NCBI RefSeq assembly: GCF_001953175.1
Contig: NZ_CP018258.1
Span: 1,640,210-1,704,209 of the forward strand
Reading direction: 5' to 3'
Length of the DNA: 64,000 bases
Origin: Dehalogenimonas formicexedens
Lineage (GTDB): Bacteria; Chloroflexota; Dehalococcoidia; Dehalococcoidales; Dehalococcoidaceae
Below are positions 7,512-15,436 of the stretch, piece by piece. The position numbers and the translations under genes were made by a program. The notes beneath the pieces were generated by a model. It worked only from the letters and a program-made list of their open reading frames with translations. It made no database searches and was not told the origin of the DNA. Each line of letters begins with the position of its first letter. Position 1 is the stretch's first letter.

Positions 7512-7900
7512 CCTGGAAGAAAATCGTGCTTGAGGGAGAGGTCGCCGTCCTCTCCGACACCGTGCCGGTGGATGCTGATTTCGCCGCCGCCTCAGCCGGC
7601 GTGGCGGACAGCGCATCGAGACAAGACCATAAGCATGACGTGCCGGAGGCCCTCCTGGGCGACCTGGCGGCCGTTGACGGCCAGGCAGCGGCCATAGGCG
7701 CGGCCAACAAGTTCGTGCGCGCCGACCACCGGCATCCCCTGGGGCCTCTCCTGGCAAACCTCAACTGCAACCAGAAACAGCTCATCGGACCGGTGGTGCA
7801 CGTGGCTGCGGCCGCCCCGAATAGCGGCACTGAAGTCGAGGGCCAGATCTACTATAACTCCACAGCCGGTGATAAGCACCCATATATCTGGGTGCCATAA
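7508..7900 (+). CDS. Tail-fibre-like protein with M-x-WKK start
   Basis: GAGGAGG precedes the ATG. The 130 residues carry two copies of the fibre-type motif 'ADS-x-SRQDHKHDVP' / 'VRADHRHPLG' (residues about 37-50 and 71-80), the A-D-H-x-H pattern frequent in phage fibres. The product starts MTWKKIVLEG, a start shared with the products at 8143 (MSWKKMLLDG) and 8448 (MAWKKVTLK). It ends GDKHPYIWVP. Likely a fibre or adhesin subunit. Confidence 0.75.
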   Translation: MTWKKIVLEGEVAVLSDTVPVDADFAAASAGVADSASRQDHKHDVPEALLGDLAAVDGQAAAIGAANKFVRADHRHPLGPLLANLNCNQKQLIGPVVHVAAAAPNSGTEVEGQIYYNSTAGDKHPYIWVP

Positions 7901-7909
7901 GGGGGATAG

Positions 7910-8146
7910 ATGAAAACCAAGGACCTGATGGAACAGTTCGAAAAGACCTACCGCGACGAAAAACTGAAAGAAGCGGAAACCCTCCACAATGCGGTAGCCG
8001 AGTTGCTCTCTGAGCACAAGGCGGAGATCCAGACGGTGTTGTACGTTCTTGAGATGATCCGATTTGAACTGCTTGAGGAAAGGTACCGGAGCATTTTTGC
8101 CACCGAACCGAAACCGGGGGAGATCCGCTTCGGTAAACCGCAGTGA
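7910..8146 (+). CDS. 78-aa helical protein
   Basis: AGGGGGATAG precedes the ATG. The protein is almost entirely charged amphipathic helix (residues 1-65) with a short Pro/Gly tail GEIRFGKPQ. It overlaps the GTG start of the next gene by 4 bases (GTGA), so the two are probably translated together. It sits between two fibre-like proteins and could be a fibre-assembly chaperone or connector; no family was recognised. Confidence 0.65.
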   Translation: MKTKDLMEQFEKTYRDEKLKEAETLHNAVAELLSEHKAEIQTVLYVLEMIRFELLEERYRSIFATEPKPGEIRFGKPQ

Positions 8147-8445
8147 GCTGGAAGAAGATGCTGCTGGATGGCGATTCAGGGGGCGGCGCGGTTCTCCAGG
8201 GAACGGTCGCCGTTGACCCGCCGAGTATTGCGAAGGCCTCCACGACCAATATTGACGTGGGTGTAGCCGGGATAACGACCGGACACAAAATCTTTGCCCA
8301 GTGTCAGTCCGATCTGGAAACGGGGCTGGCCTGCGTCGCCACTTATTGTCCAGCTAACGGCACCTTGAGGCTCAGAATAAGCAACTGGTCGTCGTCGGCC
8401 ATTGATGGGGCGCAGAGGGCCTGGGCTTACCAGGCTTATCCATAG
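8143..8445 (+). CDS. 100-aa fibre-type protein with M-x-WKK start
   Basis: GTG start overlapping the previous stop by four bases. It begins MSWKKMLLDGD, then a Gly/Ala-rich stretch, then a compact beta pattern (TNIDVGVAGITTGHKIFAQCQSD) closing with WAYQAYP. This type of C-terminal domain is seen in phage appendage proteins. Together with the products at 7508 and 8448 it forms a set with the same first residues, probably a shared attachment segment. Confidence 0.7.
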   Translation: MSWKKMLLDGDSGGGAVLQGTVAVDPPSIAKASTTNIDVGVAGITTGHKIFAQCQSDLETGLACVATYCPANGTLRLRISNWSSSAIDGAQRAWAYQAYP

Positions 8446-8447
8446 CC

Positions 8448-8765
8448 ATGGCATGGAAAAAAGTTACGCTGAAAACTAAAACTGAGGAAGAGCCGATGCT
8501 CCTGGCGGGAGGCTGCAGCCGCTGTTATCAGTGCTGCATTTGCTGGATATACGAGGTGCCCGATGGCAGTGCGGCAATGGCGCCGAGAAAAGGCTGGTGC
8601 CCGCACTTGGATCTTGAGAAGGGAGCTTGCCGGATTTGGGGAGATCGTCCCGAGGGCTGCTGGACCTTTCCGACAGTCAGGGACTTTGAGCTTGGCTGCG
8701 TACCTGAAAGTTGCGGCTTCAAGTTGGTAAAAGGAGGAACCTATGGGCAAATACGCCAATCATGA
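8448..8765 (+). CDS. Cys-rich YkgJ-like metal-binding protein
   Basis: The 105 residues carry a Cys cluster CSRCYQCCICW near residue 25 and five further Cys (WCPHL, ACRIW, GCW, GCV, SCG), the arrangement of the YkgJ family of proposed zinc or iron chelating proteins. The full frame begins MAWKKVTLK, like two neighbouring fibre-type genes. An alternative ATG at 8496 has a better ribosome-binding site (GAGGAAGAG) and would give only the Cys-rich domain. A Cys-rich domain joined to the attachment start of the fibre genes is unusual. Metal binding is family knowledge; its role here is unknown. Confidence 0.65.
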   Translation: MAWKKVTLKTKTEEEPMLLAGGCSRCYQCCICWIYEVPDGSAAMAPRKGWCPHLDLEKGACRIWGDRPEGCWTFPTVRDFELGCVPESCGFKLVKGGTYGQIRQS

Positions 8766-9048
8766 AGAGTTCGGGGTGAACGCCCCGCGGAGCTACCGCG
8801 AGGATACGACCAGCGAGTCTTTTCTCGATGGCATGTCTGGCATCGCGCCGCCGGGTATGAGGCCCAGACGATCACGGGGTGAAAAGTTCGAAGAGAAAAC
8901 CGATTTCAAGACCTCGGCCAGATGGCATCGTAACTTCGACGTGGCCATGTTCGGCGGCTCGGATATCGGGACTACCGATTTCGAGACGAAACAGATGGGA
9001 CTCGAAAGTAAGGCCAACGGTATCAAGAGAATCCCGGGGAGGCGCTAA
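8743..9048 (+). CDS. 101-aa hydrophilic protein of unknown function
   Basis: AAGGAGG precedes the ATG, which overlaps the previous gene by 23 bases. The product is polar, with many Gly/Arg/Lys and no hydrophobic segment (MGKYANHEEFGVNAPRSYRE start, IKRIPGRR end), so it may be disordered or bind another protein or nucleic acid. Its stop overlaps the next start (TAATG), so it is probably co-translated with the DUF192-ArdC gene. No family was recognised. Confidence 0.6.
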   Translation: MGKYANHEEFGVNAPRSYREDTTSESFLDGMSGIAPPGMRPRRSRGEKFEEKTDFKTSARWHRNFDVAMFGGSDIGTTDFETKQMGLESKANGIKRIPGRR

Positions 9049-10523
9049 TGGCTGGCCAAGTACGCCTTACCATCGGAGACAAAGAGTGGCTCGCCGAGGT
9101 GGCGGCCACCCCCTGGGAACTGACGCAAGGCTTGGGCGGATTACCCGCGCTTGAGCCGCGGACCGGGATGCTGTTTGACCTCGGCTCGCCGCGGGTCATC
9201 GAGGTGACCACGGCGCCGATGTTTTTCCCGTTGGATATCGCCTTCCTTTCGGACACCTTCACGGTGACCGAGGTCTACCGCAACGTACCGCCCGGTTACC
9301 TGGTGACCTCGACCTCGCCGGCACGTTACTTTATTGAAGTCAACGCCGGCGATCTGGAAGGCATCGAAGTGGGTGACATAGCCTCTGTAAACTGGCTGGA
9401 CTTGGCGGAGATGCCTGCTGCAACACCGGATTGGGTAACTACTATCGCCTCGCTTGGCGGCTGGCTGGCGGTCGGCGCCGTCATGGTTGGCTTATCACAG
9501 CATCTGGCTGAAACGGTATTCGTTAACCCTGAACCTGAACTCTTACTGGCAACAGGCAGTGCTTCCAGTAAGTGTGAGATCGTCTATCCGCGAAACTACG
9601 ACCTGGTGAGCTGGGTTGGCTCACCGGTACCGGATTACAGCTTCTCCATCGAGCCGGAAGCTAAAGAGCGCCGCATCGACGAGGTCCTTAAGAAGCTAAA
9701 AGAGGGCGTCGAAGGCATCCAGGGGAGCGAGCATTTCCGAAACTTCCTGCTCACCATGTCAAAATTCCATGACTACAGCATCGGCAACCTCATTCTCATT
9801 GCAGCTCAAAAACCCGACGCCACCAGGGTAGGCGGTTTCAATACTTGGAAGGATCTTTATCGCTGGGTGAAGAAAGGCGAGAAGGGCATCGCTATCCTGG
9901 CGCCGTGCCTGCCGTCGAAGTCGGCCAAAATGACTGAACCTGCTGGTGCCGAGGACAAAAAGAAGGAAGGCGAAGAGGAAGAAAAGCGGGAAATGATTCG
10001 CCCGATCTACTTCAAAGTGGTCTATGTCTTCGATGTGAGCCAGACTGAAGGCAAGCCATTACCTGAATTCGAGGTGCCGGTGCTTACCGGTGAAGCGAAC
10101 GAGGAACTCTTCGAGAGCATTCTACATCTTGCTAAAATCCAAGGTGTATTCGTTGGATTTGAACACCGACCGCATCAGGACCCGGCAATTAAGGGCTATT
10201 TTTCCGGCAAGGAAATCTGGGTCAGGCCGGAGGAATCCCGAGCCCAGCAGCTGAAGACGCTGATTCATGAAGTGGCGCACTATTACTCCGAAGGCGTCTT
10301 CCATATTCCCAGAAGAGACGCCGAAACCATCGCCGAGAGCGCCGCTTTTGCCGTTGGAGCCCACTTTGGCTTCGATTCCGGGACACGCTCTTTCCCCTAC
10401 GTCGCCCTCTGGGCGCAGGATAAGAAAGTCCTCGAGCAAAATCTGGCGGCGATTCGCCAGGTAACCACCAGAATCATTGAGGGCCTCGAATCACTGGCGA
10501 AAAAGCTGGCAGGGGTGGCTTGA
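9048..10523 (+). CDS. DUF192-membrane segment-ArdC antirestriction fusion
   Basis: Residues 1-125 match DUF192 (GMLFDLG, APMFFPLDIAFL, SPARYFIEVNAGD, GIEVGD). Residues about 135-160 are one hydrophobic segment. Residues about 205-340 match the ArdC N-terminal ssDNA-binding domain (FRNFLLTMSKFHDYSIGNLI, GGFNTWKDLYRWVKKGEKGI) with an acidic Lys/Glu insertion. The C-terminal third is an ArdC-type zinc peptidase with His407-Glu408-Val-Ala-His411 and a downstream ETIAES, followed by FGFDSGTRSFPY. ArdC proteins protect incoming DNA from restriction; the DUF192 and membrane parts in front are unusual. It may be delivered with the particle; that is an inference. Confidence 0.85.
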   Translation: MAGQVRLTIGDKEWLAEVAATPWELTQGLGGLPALEPRTGMLFDLGSPRVIEVTTAPMFFPLDIAFLSDTFTVTEVYRNVPPGYLVTSTSPARYFIEVNAGDLEGIEVGDIASVNWLDLAEMPAATPDWVTTIASLGGWLAVGAVMVGLSQHLAETVFVNPEPELLLATGSASSKCEIVYPRNYDLVSWVGSPVPDYSFSIEPEAKERRIDEVLKKLKEGVEGIQGSEHFRNFLLTMSKFHDYSIGNLILIAAQKPDATRVGGFNTWKDLYRWVKKGEKGIAILAPCLPSKSAKMTEPAGAEDKKKEGEEEEKREMIRPIYFKVVYVFDVSQTEGKPLPEFEVPVLTGEANEELFESILHLAKIQGVFVGFEHRPHQDPAIKGYFSGKEIWVRPEESRAQQLKTLIHEVAHYYSEGVFHIPRRDAETIAESAAFAVGAHFGFDSGTRSFPYVALWAQDKKVLEQNLAAIRQVTTRIIEGLESLAKKLAGVA

Positions 10524-10532
10524 GGCGTATTT

Positions 10533-11069
10533 ATGGTGATTGAGCTGAGACCGAGCAGGGGTGGCTTTCTCCGGCCGTTTGGCTGCGGCTGGTTTATCCG
10601 GGAGTACCTTTTGGGGAATGGGCCGGAGGGATCAACGAGGATTGATCCTGAACGCGGCGCTCCGCAAGCCGACATCAACTACGAATACAAAGAAGCCCTT
10701 GCCCGGGCTACGGCGCGAGAGCGGGCTGAACGGATCATCAGTAAGCAGGTCGTCCGGAGCGTGGATATCACCGAGGAATACGCCGAAGAGATCTACCAGA
10801 AGCAGCTTAAGAAGGTGTCGCGGAAATTTACCCATATGCGGTATCACTCGTTCCTGATGTACTTCGGAGTGCTCAAGCGGTTAGGGTGGGTTGGGGCCAC
10901 CGATCGGACCGAGCCGTCGGCCATTCAAGACAATTACCCGTCGGCTCCGGAGCGGGTTTATTATCGCCTTACAGCAATAGGAATCACGGCTGATGAGCGA
11001 ATGTGGGCGAATCCTCTTTTCACCTTATATCCCAGAATCGGGCCGAGTCACAGGAAGCAGCATATCTGA
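10533..11069 (+). CDS. FGCGWFIREYL-family winged-helix-like protein, copy 1
   Basis: This 178-residue protein starts MVIELRPSRGGF and contains the invariant FLRPFGCGWFIREYL block (residues 12-26). A charged helical middle follows, then MRYHSF-x-x-YF-x-x-LKRLGWV and a YYRLTAIG ending, which look like a winged-helix DNA-binding domain. A clear paralog at 36028-36525 follows directly after the second zinc-ribbon recombinase, so the two families travel together and may act together in recombination or its control. This copy has an extra C-terminal tail (YPRIGPSHRKQHI). GAGG precedes the start. Confidence 0.75.
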   Translation: MVIELRPSRGGFLRPFGCGWFIREYLLGNGPEGSTRIDPERGAPQADINYEYKEALARATARERAERIISKQVVRSVDITEEYAEEIYQKQLKKVSRKFTHMRYHSFLMYFGVLKRLGWVGATDRTEPSAIQDNYPSAPERVYYRLTAIGITADERMWANPLFTLYPRIGPSHRKQHI

Positions 11070-11300
11070 CTCTCCGGGGATCAACCTTGAATACCGAGGC
11101 TTCTTAGTATATAGGGATCCGTTAACTCCATGACACTTGAACTGTGTTAGATATACAGGCGCTCTCCCTCTTTTAACTAATCTCTTTTCTACGATTCGAA
11201 AACCAACTCTCTCGACCAGATTGTACCCGTGGTATAATTCAGGGCGTTTAATAGGCTCCGCCTGTATTACAATGTCCTGATCTGTTCGTAGGAGGTTGCT

Positions 11301-11468
11301 ATGACCGAGAATTCTCAAGTAGAAAAGCATTTGCAGAAACTAGCGGCCTTGGTTAATGACCCTATCCACAAACGCATAATAGAGGCATACAAAGGTAACA
11401 ATCCTCTTGAATCTATGGAAGCTGAGTTAACCAAGATATTGGATGAGGTCGTCACAAATGAAGATTGA
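11301..11468 (+). CDS. 55-aa helical protein coupled to ATPase
   Basis: A good ribosome-binding site (AGGAGG) precedes ATG at 11301. The 55 residues are all helical and acidic at the end (MTENSQVEKHLQKL ... LDEVVTNED). The last 11 bases overlap the likely ATPase start at 11458, which indicates translational coupling. A small partner encoded before an SMC-like ATPase is typical of defence or plasmid-interference modules, but no named system was recognised. The region 11.1-14.2 kb is clearly more AT-rich than the genes before it, so this pair looks like separately acquired cargo. Confidence 0.65.
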   Translation: MTENSQVEKHLQKLAALVNDPIHKRIIEAYKGNNPLESMEAELTKILDEVVTNED

Positions 11469-13938
11469 CACTGTGACAATACGAGGTTTTCGAGGTTTCA
11501 ATGGGGAGAGGCCGATTCACTTTCACCCTTCTCTCACTCTCATTTATGGCCCAAATAGTTATGGCAAGACAAGCATTACTGAGGCGGTGGAATGGTTATT
11601 GTATGGCAGTACATCGAAAGTCGATAAAGGGGAGTCAAAAGATGAATATAAAGGATCATACCGAAACTGTCACCTCGATTGTGGGACGACGACTTTAGTC
11701 AAAGTCCTTTTTATCAAGGATGGACAGTACAGCGAATTCAAAGCCGAGCTATCCGGTGAGGAAGATATCAATAAATATATTGATGGCAAAGCAGTTGAAT
11801 TTTGGCCGATTAAACCTGACATTGGTCCGTCCCCAAAACCTTTTATAATGCAACATGCTTTGAAGTATCTGTTACTGGTGGGACCTGATCAGAGATTCCG
11901 TGGCTTTGCCAAACTACTTGGCTTGGATACGCTAGGGGAAATGCAAACTGAGTTTGTCTCTCTTTGTACAAAACCGGAGTCCTCAATTTCGAAAGCTGCC
12001 GCAATTCTGCGACAGCAAATTAACGCATTGGAAACCCGCCTTGTATTACGACCAAGCCTAAAGAATGTTCATTTGTTCTTTAAAAAGGGCAAAGACTCAT
12101 TTTCAGCGTTCAAAGCTGCAACCATGACGGAGTGCATTAAACGTGTGCCGCCTGGTAGTGCGTCTGATGAAGTATTGCCAGCTTTATTGCGAGCACGAGA
12201 TGAAGCGGTGAAAAAGGTCTTTTCGGGTAGTATAACACTATCAGCCTATACATCTGAAGAAAGTGCGGTTAATTCTACCGAATTTGAGCGCTTTATTAAT
12301 TTTGCATCCGAAGACCTCATCGCGCAATATTGTGGATTGGTCGCCTTAGTAACACGAGACGCCGTTTTAAAACGCGCCGGGTTTTTCAAAGTTGGAATGG
12401 AATTATTAGGTTGCAAGCCGGATGAATGTCCATTTTGTGGGCGGGCGCTTGGCAGCGATTTATTAAATCACATTCAAAGGCAACATCAAGGTCTCAAGGA
12501 TGAAGAAGGAAGGTCAAAAGAATTAGTTACCCAGAGATTAAATCTGATTGAAGTGCTCGCTAGCCTTAAACGTGATCTTGAGAAATGCCAAACGCGTCAT
12601 GGATCTAGAGTGACAACGTTTTTATCCATAAGTAAATCGATGCCCGAACTAGAAAAGATTCTTTCACCTCAGCACATCTCTCTGTACGAGGCTGTCCAAT
12701 CCGCAATAACAGACCTGCAGAAACTAAAGGATGAATTAGAACCGCTCTATCTCAATGTCGGCGACTCTTTAAACAAAGTACAGATGTCTATTCAACAATC
12801 AAAAGAGGATATTAATCTCATAAAAGAACTGGGAAGTGCGCTAATCACGTACGCTAATCATGTTAAATCTATGATTCAATCGATAAATACTTTTGCTCCA
12901 AGAATGTCGGATGCGAATCAAGTTCTTAAACACGAGTTGGATTCGCTTGCTGGTACGGAAGACATTGGCGTCCTTATTGACCTTACTGAACAAGCGGGAA
13001 TGATAAAAAGGGGGTTTGAGATAGAGTCAATTCTCGAAAGCCTTAAAGAATTACGCAAAACGGTTGACCAATACGTCGGTTCAGAAATGCTCGCTGCGAT
13101 AACCACAGAAATGTCTGGAGACGTCATGGACTGGTACAATAACATACGTACGACTGGCGATCCGGACGTTCATTTCTCCGGTTTTGACATGGACCGTACA
13201 AAAAAGGGTGAAATCAAATCTCGCCGAGTACAGATCAAGGCTTCGTCTTATGGTAAAGACCTAGTTAGTGCGGTATCTTCATTGAGTGAGTCCAAGCTTA
13301 ATGCATTAGGTCTCTGCTTAAGCATAGCAACAAACCTAAAAACGGATTGCCCCTTTCAGTTTATTTTCATTGACGATCCAATACAATCATGGGACGAAGA
13401 GCATGGCGTCCAGTTCATTGATGTGGTCAGAAAATTGGTAGAAAAAGGGAAACAAGTTATTGTATTATCGCATAATAAAGCATGGCTAGAGCGGCTACGT
13501 ATTGGCTGCCGCTCATTTAACGGCTTGTATCATGAAATAACAGGTTACACTAAAGACGGCCCCAATATAATTGAGAAACCTTGGTGTACTTGGAAACAAC
13601 GGTTAGACGAAGTTGATGCGATCCTTAAGGACAACACTGCCGACAGCATTAGGCTTCAGCAGGCAGAGGAAGAGATAAGGATTGTCGTATGTGATATAAC
13701 GGCTGGGCTATATTTGAATAAGAAAGGCATTCAGAGAAATCCGAGTACATTCAATTCAGCGATGGTCAGAAAAACACTCATTGAATGTGGTGTGACCATG
13801 GACCTGGTGGACCGTGTAGGTCAGACATTCGAGACTACTGATGATGCTCACCATGCCCCGAAGGATTATGCTGCTCATCGTCAGAGGATTAGATGCTATC
13901 ATAACTGGGCGCATGCGTTAGCCAAGTTATCGGAATAA
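11458..13938 (+). CDS. SMC/Rad50-like AAA ATPase with zinc-finger hinge
   Basis: From ATG 11458 (preferred over 11443 because the product then starts MKIDTVTIRGFRGF) this is an 826-residue ABC-type ATPase. Walker A is GPNSYGKT (residues 31-38), a Walker B is FIFIDDPIQSWDE (about residue 635) with a following switch His in VLSHNK, and two long helical arms flank CPFCGRAL-x(5)-H-x(3)-H (about residue 320), a Cys2His2 site where Rad50 has its zinc hook. The C-terminal 120 residues are a separate helical domain. Such ATPases usually act on DNA ends; in cargo islands they are often defence effectors or sensors. The exact system is unknown. Confidence 0.8.
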   Translation: MKIDTVTIRGFRGFNGERPIHFHPSLTLIYGPNSYGKTSITEAVEWLLYGSTSKVDKGESKDEYKGSYRNCHLDCGTTTLVKVLFIKDGQYSEFKAELSGEEDINKYIDGKAVEFWPIKPDIGPSPKPFIMQHALKYLLLVGPDQRFRGFAKLLGLDTLGEMQTEFVSLCTKPESSISKAAAILRQQINALETRLVLRPSLKNVHLFFKKGKDSFSAFKAATMTECIKRVPPGSASDEVLPALLRARDEAVKKVFSGSITLSAYTSEESAVNSTEFERFINFASEDLIAQYCGLVALVTRDAVLKRAGFFKVGMELLGCKPDECPFCGRALGSDLLNHIQRQHQGLKDEEGRSKELVTQRLNLIEVLASLKRDLEKCQTRHGSRVTTFLSISKSMPELEKILSPQHISLYEAVQSAITDLQKLKDELEPLYLNVGDSLNKVQMSIQQSKEDINLIKELGSALITYANHVKSMIQSINTFAPRMSDANQVLKHELDSLAGTEDIGVLIDLTEQAGMIKRGFEIESILESLKELRKTVDQYVGSEMLAAITTEMSGDVMDWYNNIRTTGDPDVHFSGFDMDRTKKGEIKSRRVQIKASSYGKDLVSAVSSLSESKLNALGLCLSIATNLKTDCPFQFIFIDDPIQSWDEEHGVQFIDVVRKLVEKGKQVIVLSHNKAWLERLRIGCRSFNGLYHEITGYTKDGPNIIEKPWCTWKQRLDEVDAILKDNTADSIRLQQAEEEIRIVVCDITAGLYLNKKGIQRNPSTFNSAMVRKTLIECGVTMDLVDRVGQTFETTDDAHHAPKDYAAHRQRIRCYHNWAHALAKLSE

Positions 13939-14242
13939 CCCTTATTAACTATTTGCGAATTCGACAGTATCGGACGGTAATCAGAAGGATTAATACGAAA
14001 GTCTCGCAACGATATTATTGTATGCTCGGTCGAAAAGTAAGAGCTCCTTCAAAACAGTCTTAGGGAGAAAGAAATAATTAACCTGCCATAAATTGGATTG
14101 CCTCGCAAAATATCCCTGGCCCTCCGAATTCGGGGGGCTTTCTTTTGTTAATTATCAAAAGCCCACAACCCCGTGGGGGGTGATAAACGTGCTATTATGC
14201 AGGTAATGGGTAGCTGGGTGTGTCAGCTAATCTGCTGGAAGA
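13939..14242. other. AT-rich intergenic region between convergent genes
   Basis: No credible gene is visible. The only clear element is a transcription terminator at 14119-14146 for the ATPase. The rest is AT-rich sequence between the convergent ATPase and Fic genes. Confidence 0.5.
14119..14146 (+). terminator. Intrinsic terminator after ATPase gene
   Basis: GCCCTCC and GGGGGGC form a 7-bp stem (one G-T pair) around the loop GAATTC, followed by TTTCTTTT. It lies 180 bases after the ATPase stop and before the convergent Fic gene. Confidence 0.75.
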
Positions 14243-15397
14243 CTACTCGGGAGTAATTTCTCCATCCAAGGCTTTAAGGACTTCATTAGCCGCGTAAGCC
14301 TTGTCACGTTTACGACCGGTAATCTCGGTCAGGATACCAGCTTCCAAGAGCGACTTTATCGCCTTCCTGGCGCCCGGGGATGTTATCTTCAGATACTCTT
14401 GGGCCGTTTTTGCGCTTAATACTGGCTTCATGAGAATAAGTTCCACCAATTGTACGGCCGTCGGCGGTAAATGCTTCTCTCTGGCAAGCTGCGAATAACT
14501 TCGCAGAAGCTCCTGCAGACGCCGTGACCTTGAGACCGCATCCCCGGACTGCTCGGTGACCGCCCTCAAGAAGAACTCTATCCATTCTCGCCATGCGCCT
14601 GTGCTACTTACCTTCAAGAGAAGGTCATAATACTCCTCGCGGTGCTGTTCAAAGAAAGCACTCAGGTAAAGCAGTGGATTGCTGAGAACATTTCTCTGGC
14701 ATAAAAGCAGTGTGACCAAAAGTCGGCCGATACGCCCGTTCCCATCCAGGAACGGATGAATTACCTCAAATTGATAATGAACTAGCGCCGCCTCGACCAG
14801 CGGGGGCAGCCTGGTTTCGGCGTGGAGGAACTTCTCCAGCTGACTAAGGCATTCCTGCATCTCAGGTACCGGCGGAGGCACAAATGTTGCCTCATTGAGG
14901 GTCGCTCCGGGGTTGCCGATCCAGTTCTGCGACTGGCGAAACTCACCAGGAGTAGCGTGCTGGCCACGTACCCCTTCCATCAGGACTCCATGCAATTCGC
15001 GGATAAACCTCAGGCTTAGCGGCAACTCGTTCAGTCGTTTCAGTCCGTACTCCATGGCACGCACATAGTTCTGCACTTCCCTGACGTCACCCCATTTCTC
15101 AACCTGCGTTGCCTCAAACAGCAGGAGGTCAGAGAGCGAGGACTGTGTGCCCTCGATACGCGAAGACAGGACTGCCTCTCTCCTGATGAAAGGGTAGATG
15201 AGAAGGTGTGGATTGGGCAGCGTTTCGCCCAGGCCAGAAAGAGTCCCCAGAGCTATGTCGGCTTTCGACATGACTGATACCAGGGCATCGTCCCACTCAA
15301 GCCTTGGAGGCAAAGGATCGGGGATAAAAGCCCAGTAATCACCGGTTGCCCGGGACAGCTTGCCCGATGGGCTCTTTTTGAACAGCGCGGTGTCCAT
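14243..15397 (-). CDS. Fic family protein, class II autoinhibited
   Basis: This 384-residue protein has the full Fic active-site motif HPFLDGNGRIGR (His214 catalytic), so it should transfer a nucleoside monophosphate (usually AMP) to a target hydroxyl. Before it lies S78-S-R-I-E82-G83, matching the S/T-x-x-x-E-G/N inhibitory helix of class II Fic proteins in which Glu blocks ATP. A Fic/DOC N-terminal domain (DYWAFIPDPLPP, LPNPHLLIYPFIRREAV) and a C-terminal winged helix (about residues 310-380) complete the common layout. GGGAG precedes the ATG. A palindromic operator immediately upstream suggests autoregulation. Confidence 0.92.
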   Translation of the reverse strand: MDTALFKKSPSGKLSRATGDYWAFIPDPLPPRLEWDDALVSVMSKADIALGTLSGLGETLPNPHLLIYPFIRREAVLSSRIEGTQSSLSDLLLFEATQVEKWGDVREVQNYVRAMEYGLKRLNELPLSLRFIRELHGVLMEGVRGQHATPGEFRQSQNWIGNPGATLNEATFVPPPVPEMQECLSQLEKFLHAETRLPPLVEAALVHYQFEVIHPFLDGNGRIGRLLVTLLLCQRNVLSNPLLYLSAFFEQHREEYYDLLLKVSSTGAWREWIEFFLRAVTEQSGDAVSRSRRLQELLRSYSQLAREKHLPPTAVQLVELILMKPVLSAKTAQEYLKITSPGARKAIKSLLEAGILTEITGRKRDKAYAANEVLKALDGEITPE

Positions 15398-15409
15398 TAC
15401 TAAACTCCC

Positions 15410-15436
15410 GTTTACTAGCGTCTTCCGTTAGTAAAC
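15410..15436 (-). promoter_or_regulatory. Probable operator of the Fic gene
   Basis: GTTTACTA (15410-15417) and TAGTAAAC (15429-15436) form an 8-bp inverted repeat with an 11-base spacer, 13 bases upstream of the Fic start. A third related sequence (TTACTAAAC, 15397-15405) touches the start codon. The C-terminal winged helix of the Fic protein makes autorepression likely; that is an inference. Confidence 0.6.

Noticed and set aside
13590-13938. HEPN-type RNase motif (R-x4-H) at the end of the SMC-like ATPase
   Set aside because: RIRCYH fits R-x4-H, but the polar residue usual after the Arg is missing and this helical tail looks like a general C-terminal domain of such ATPases. The motif is too short to support a nuclease call.
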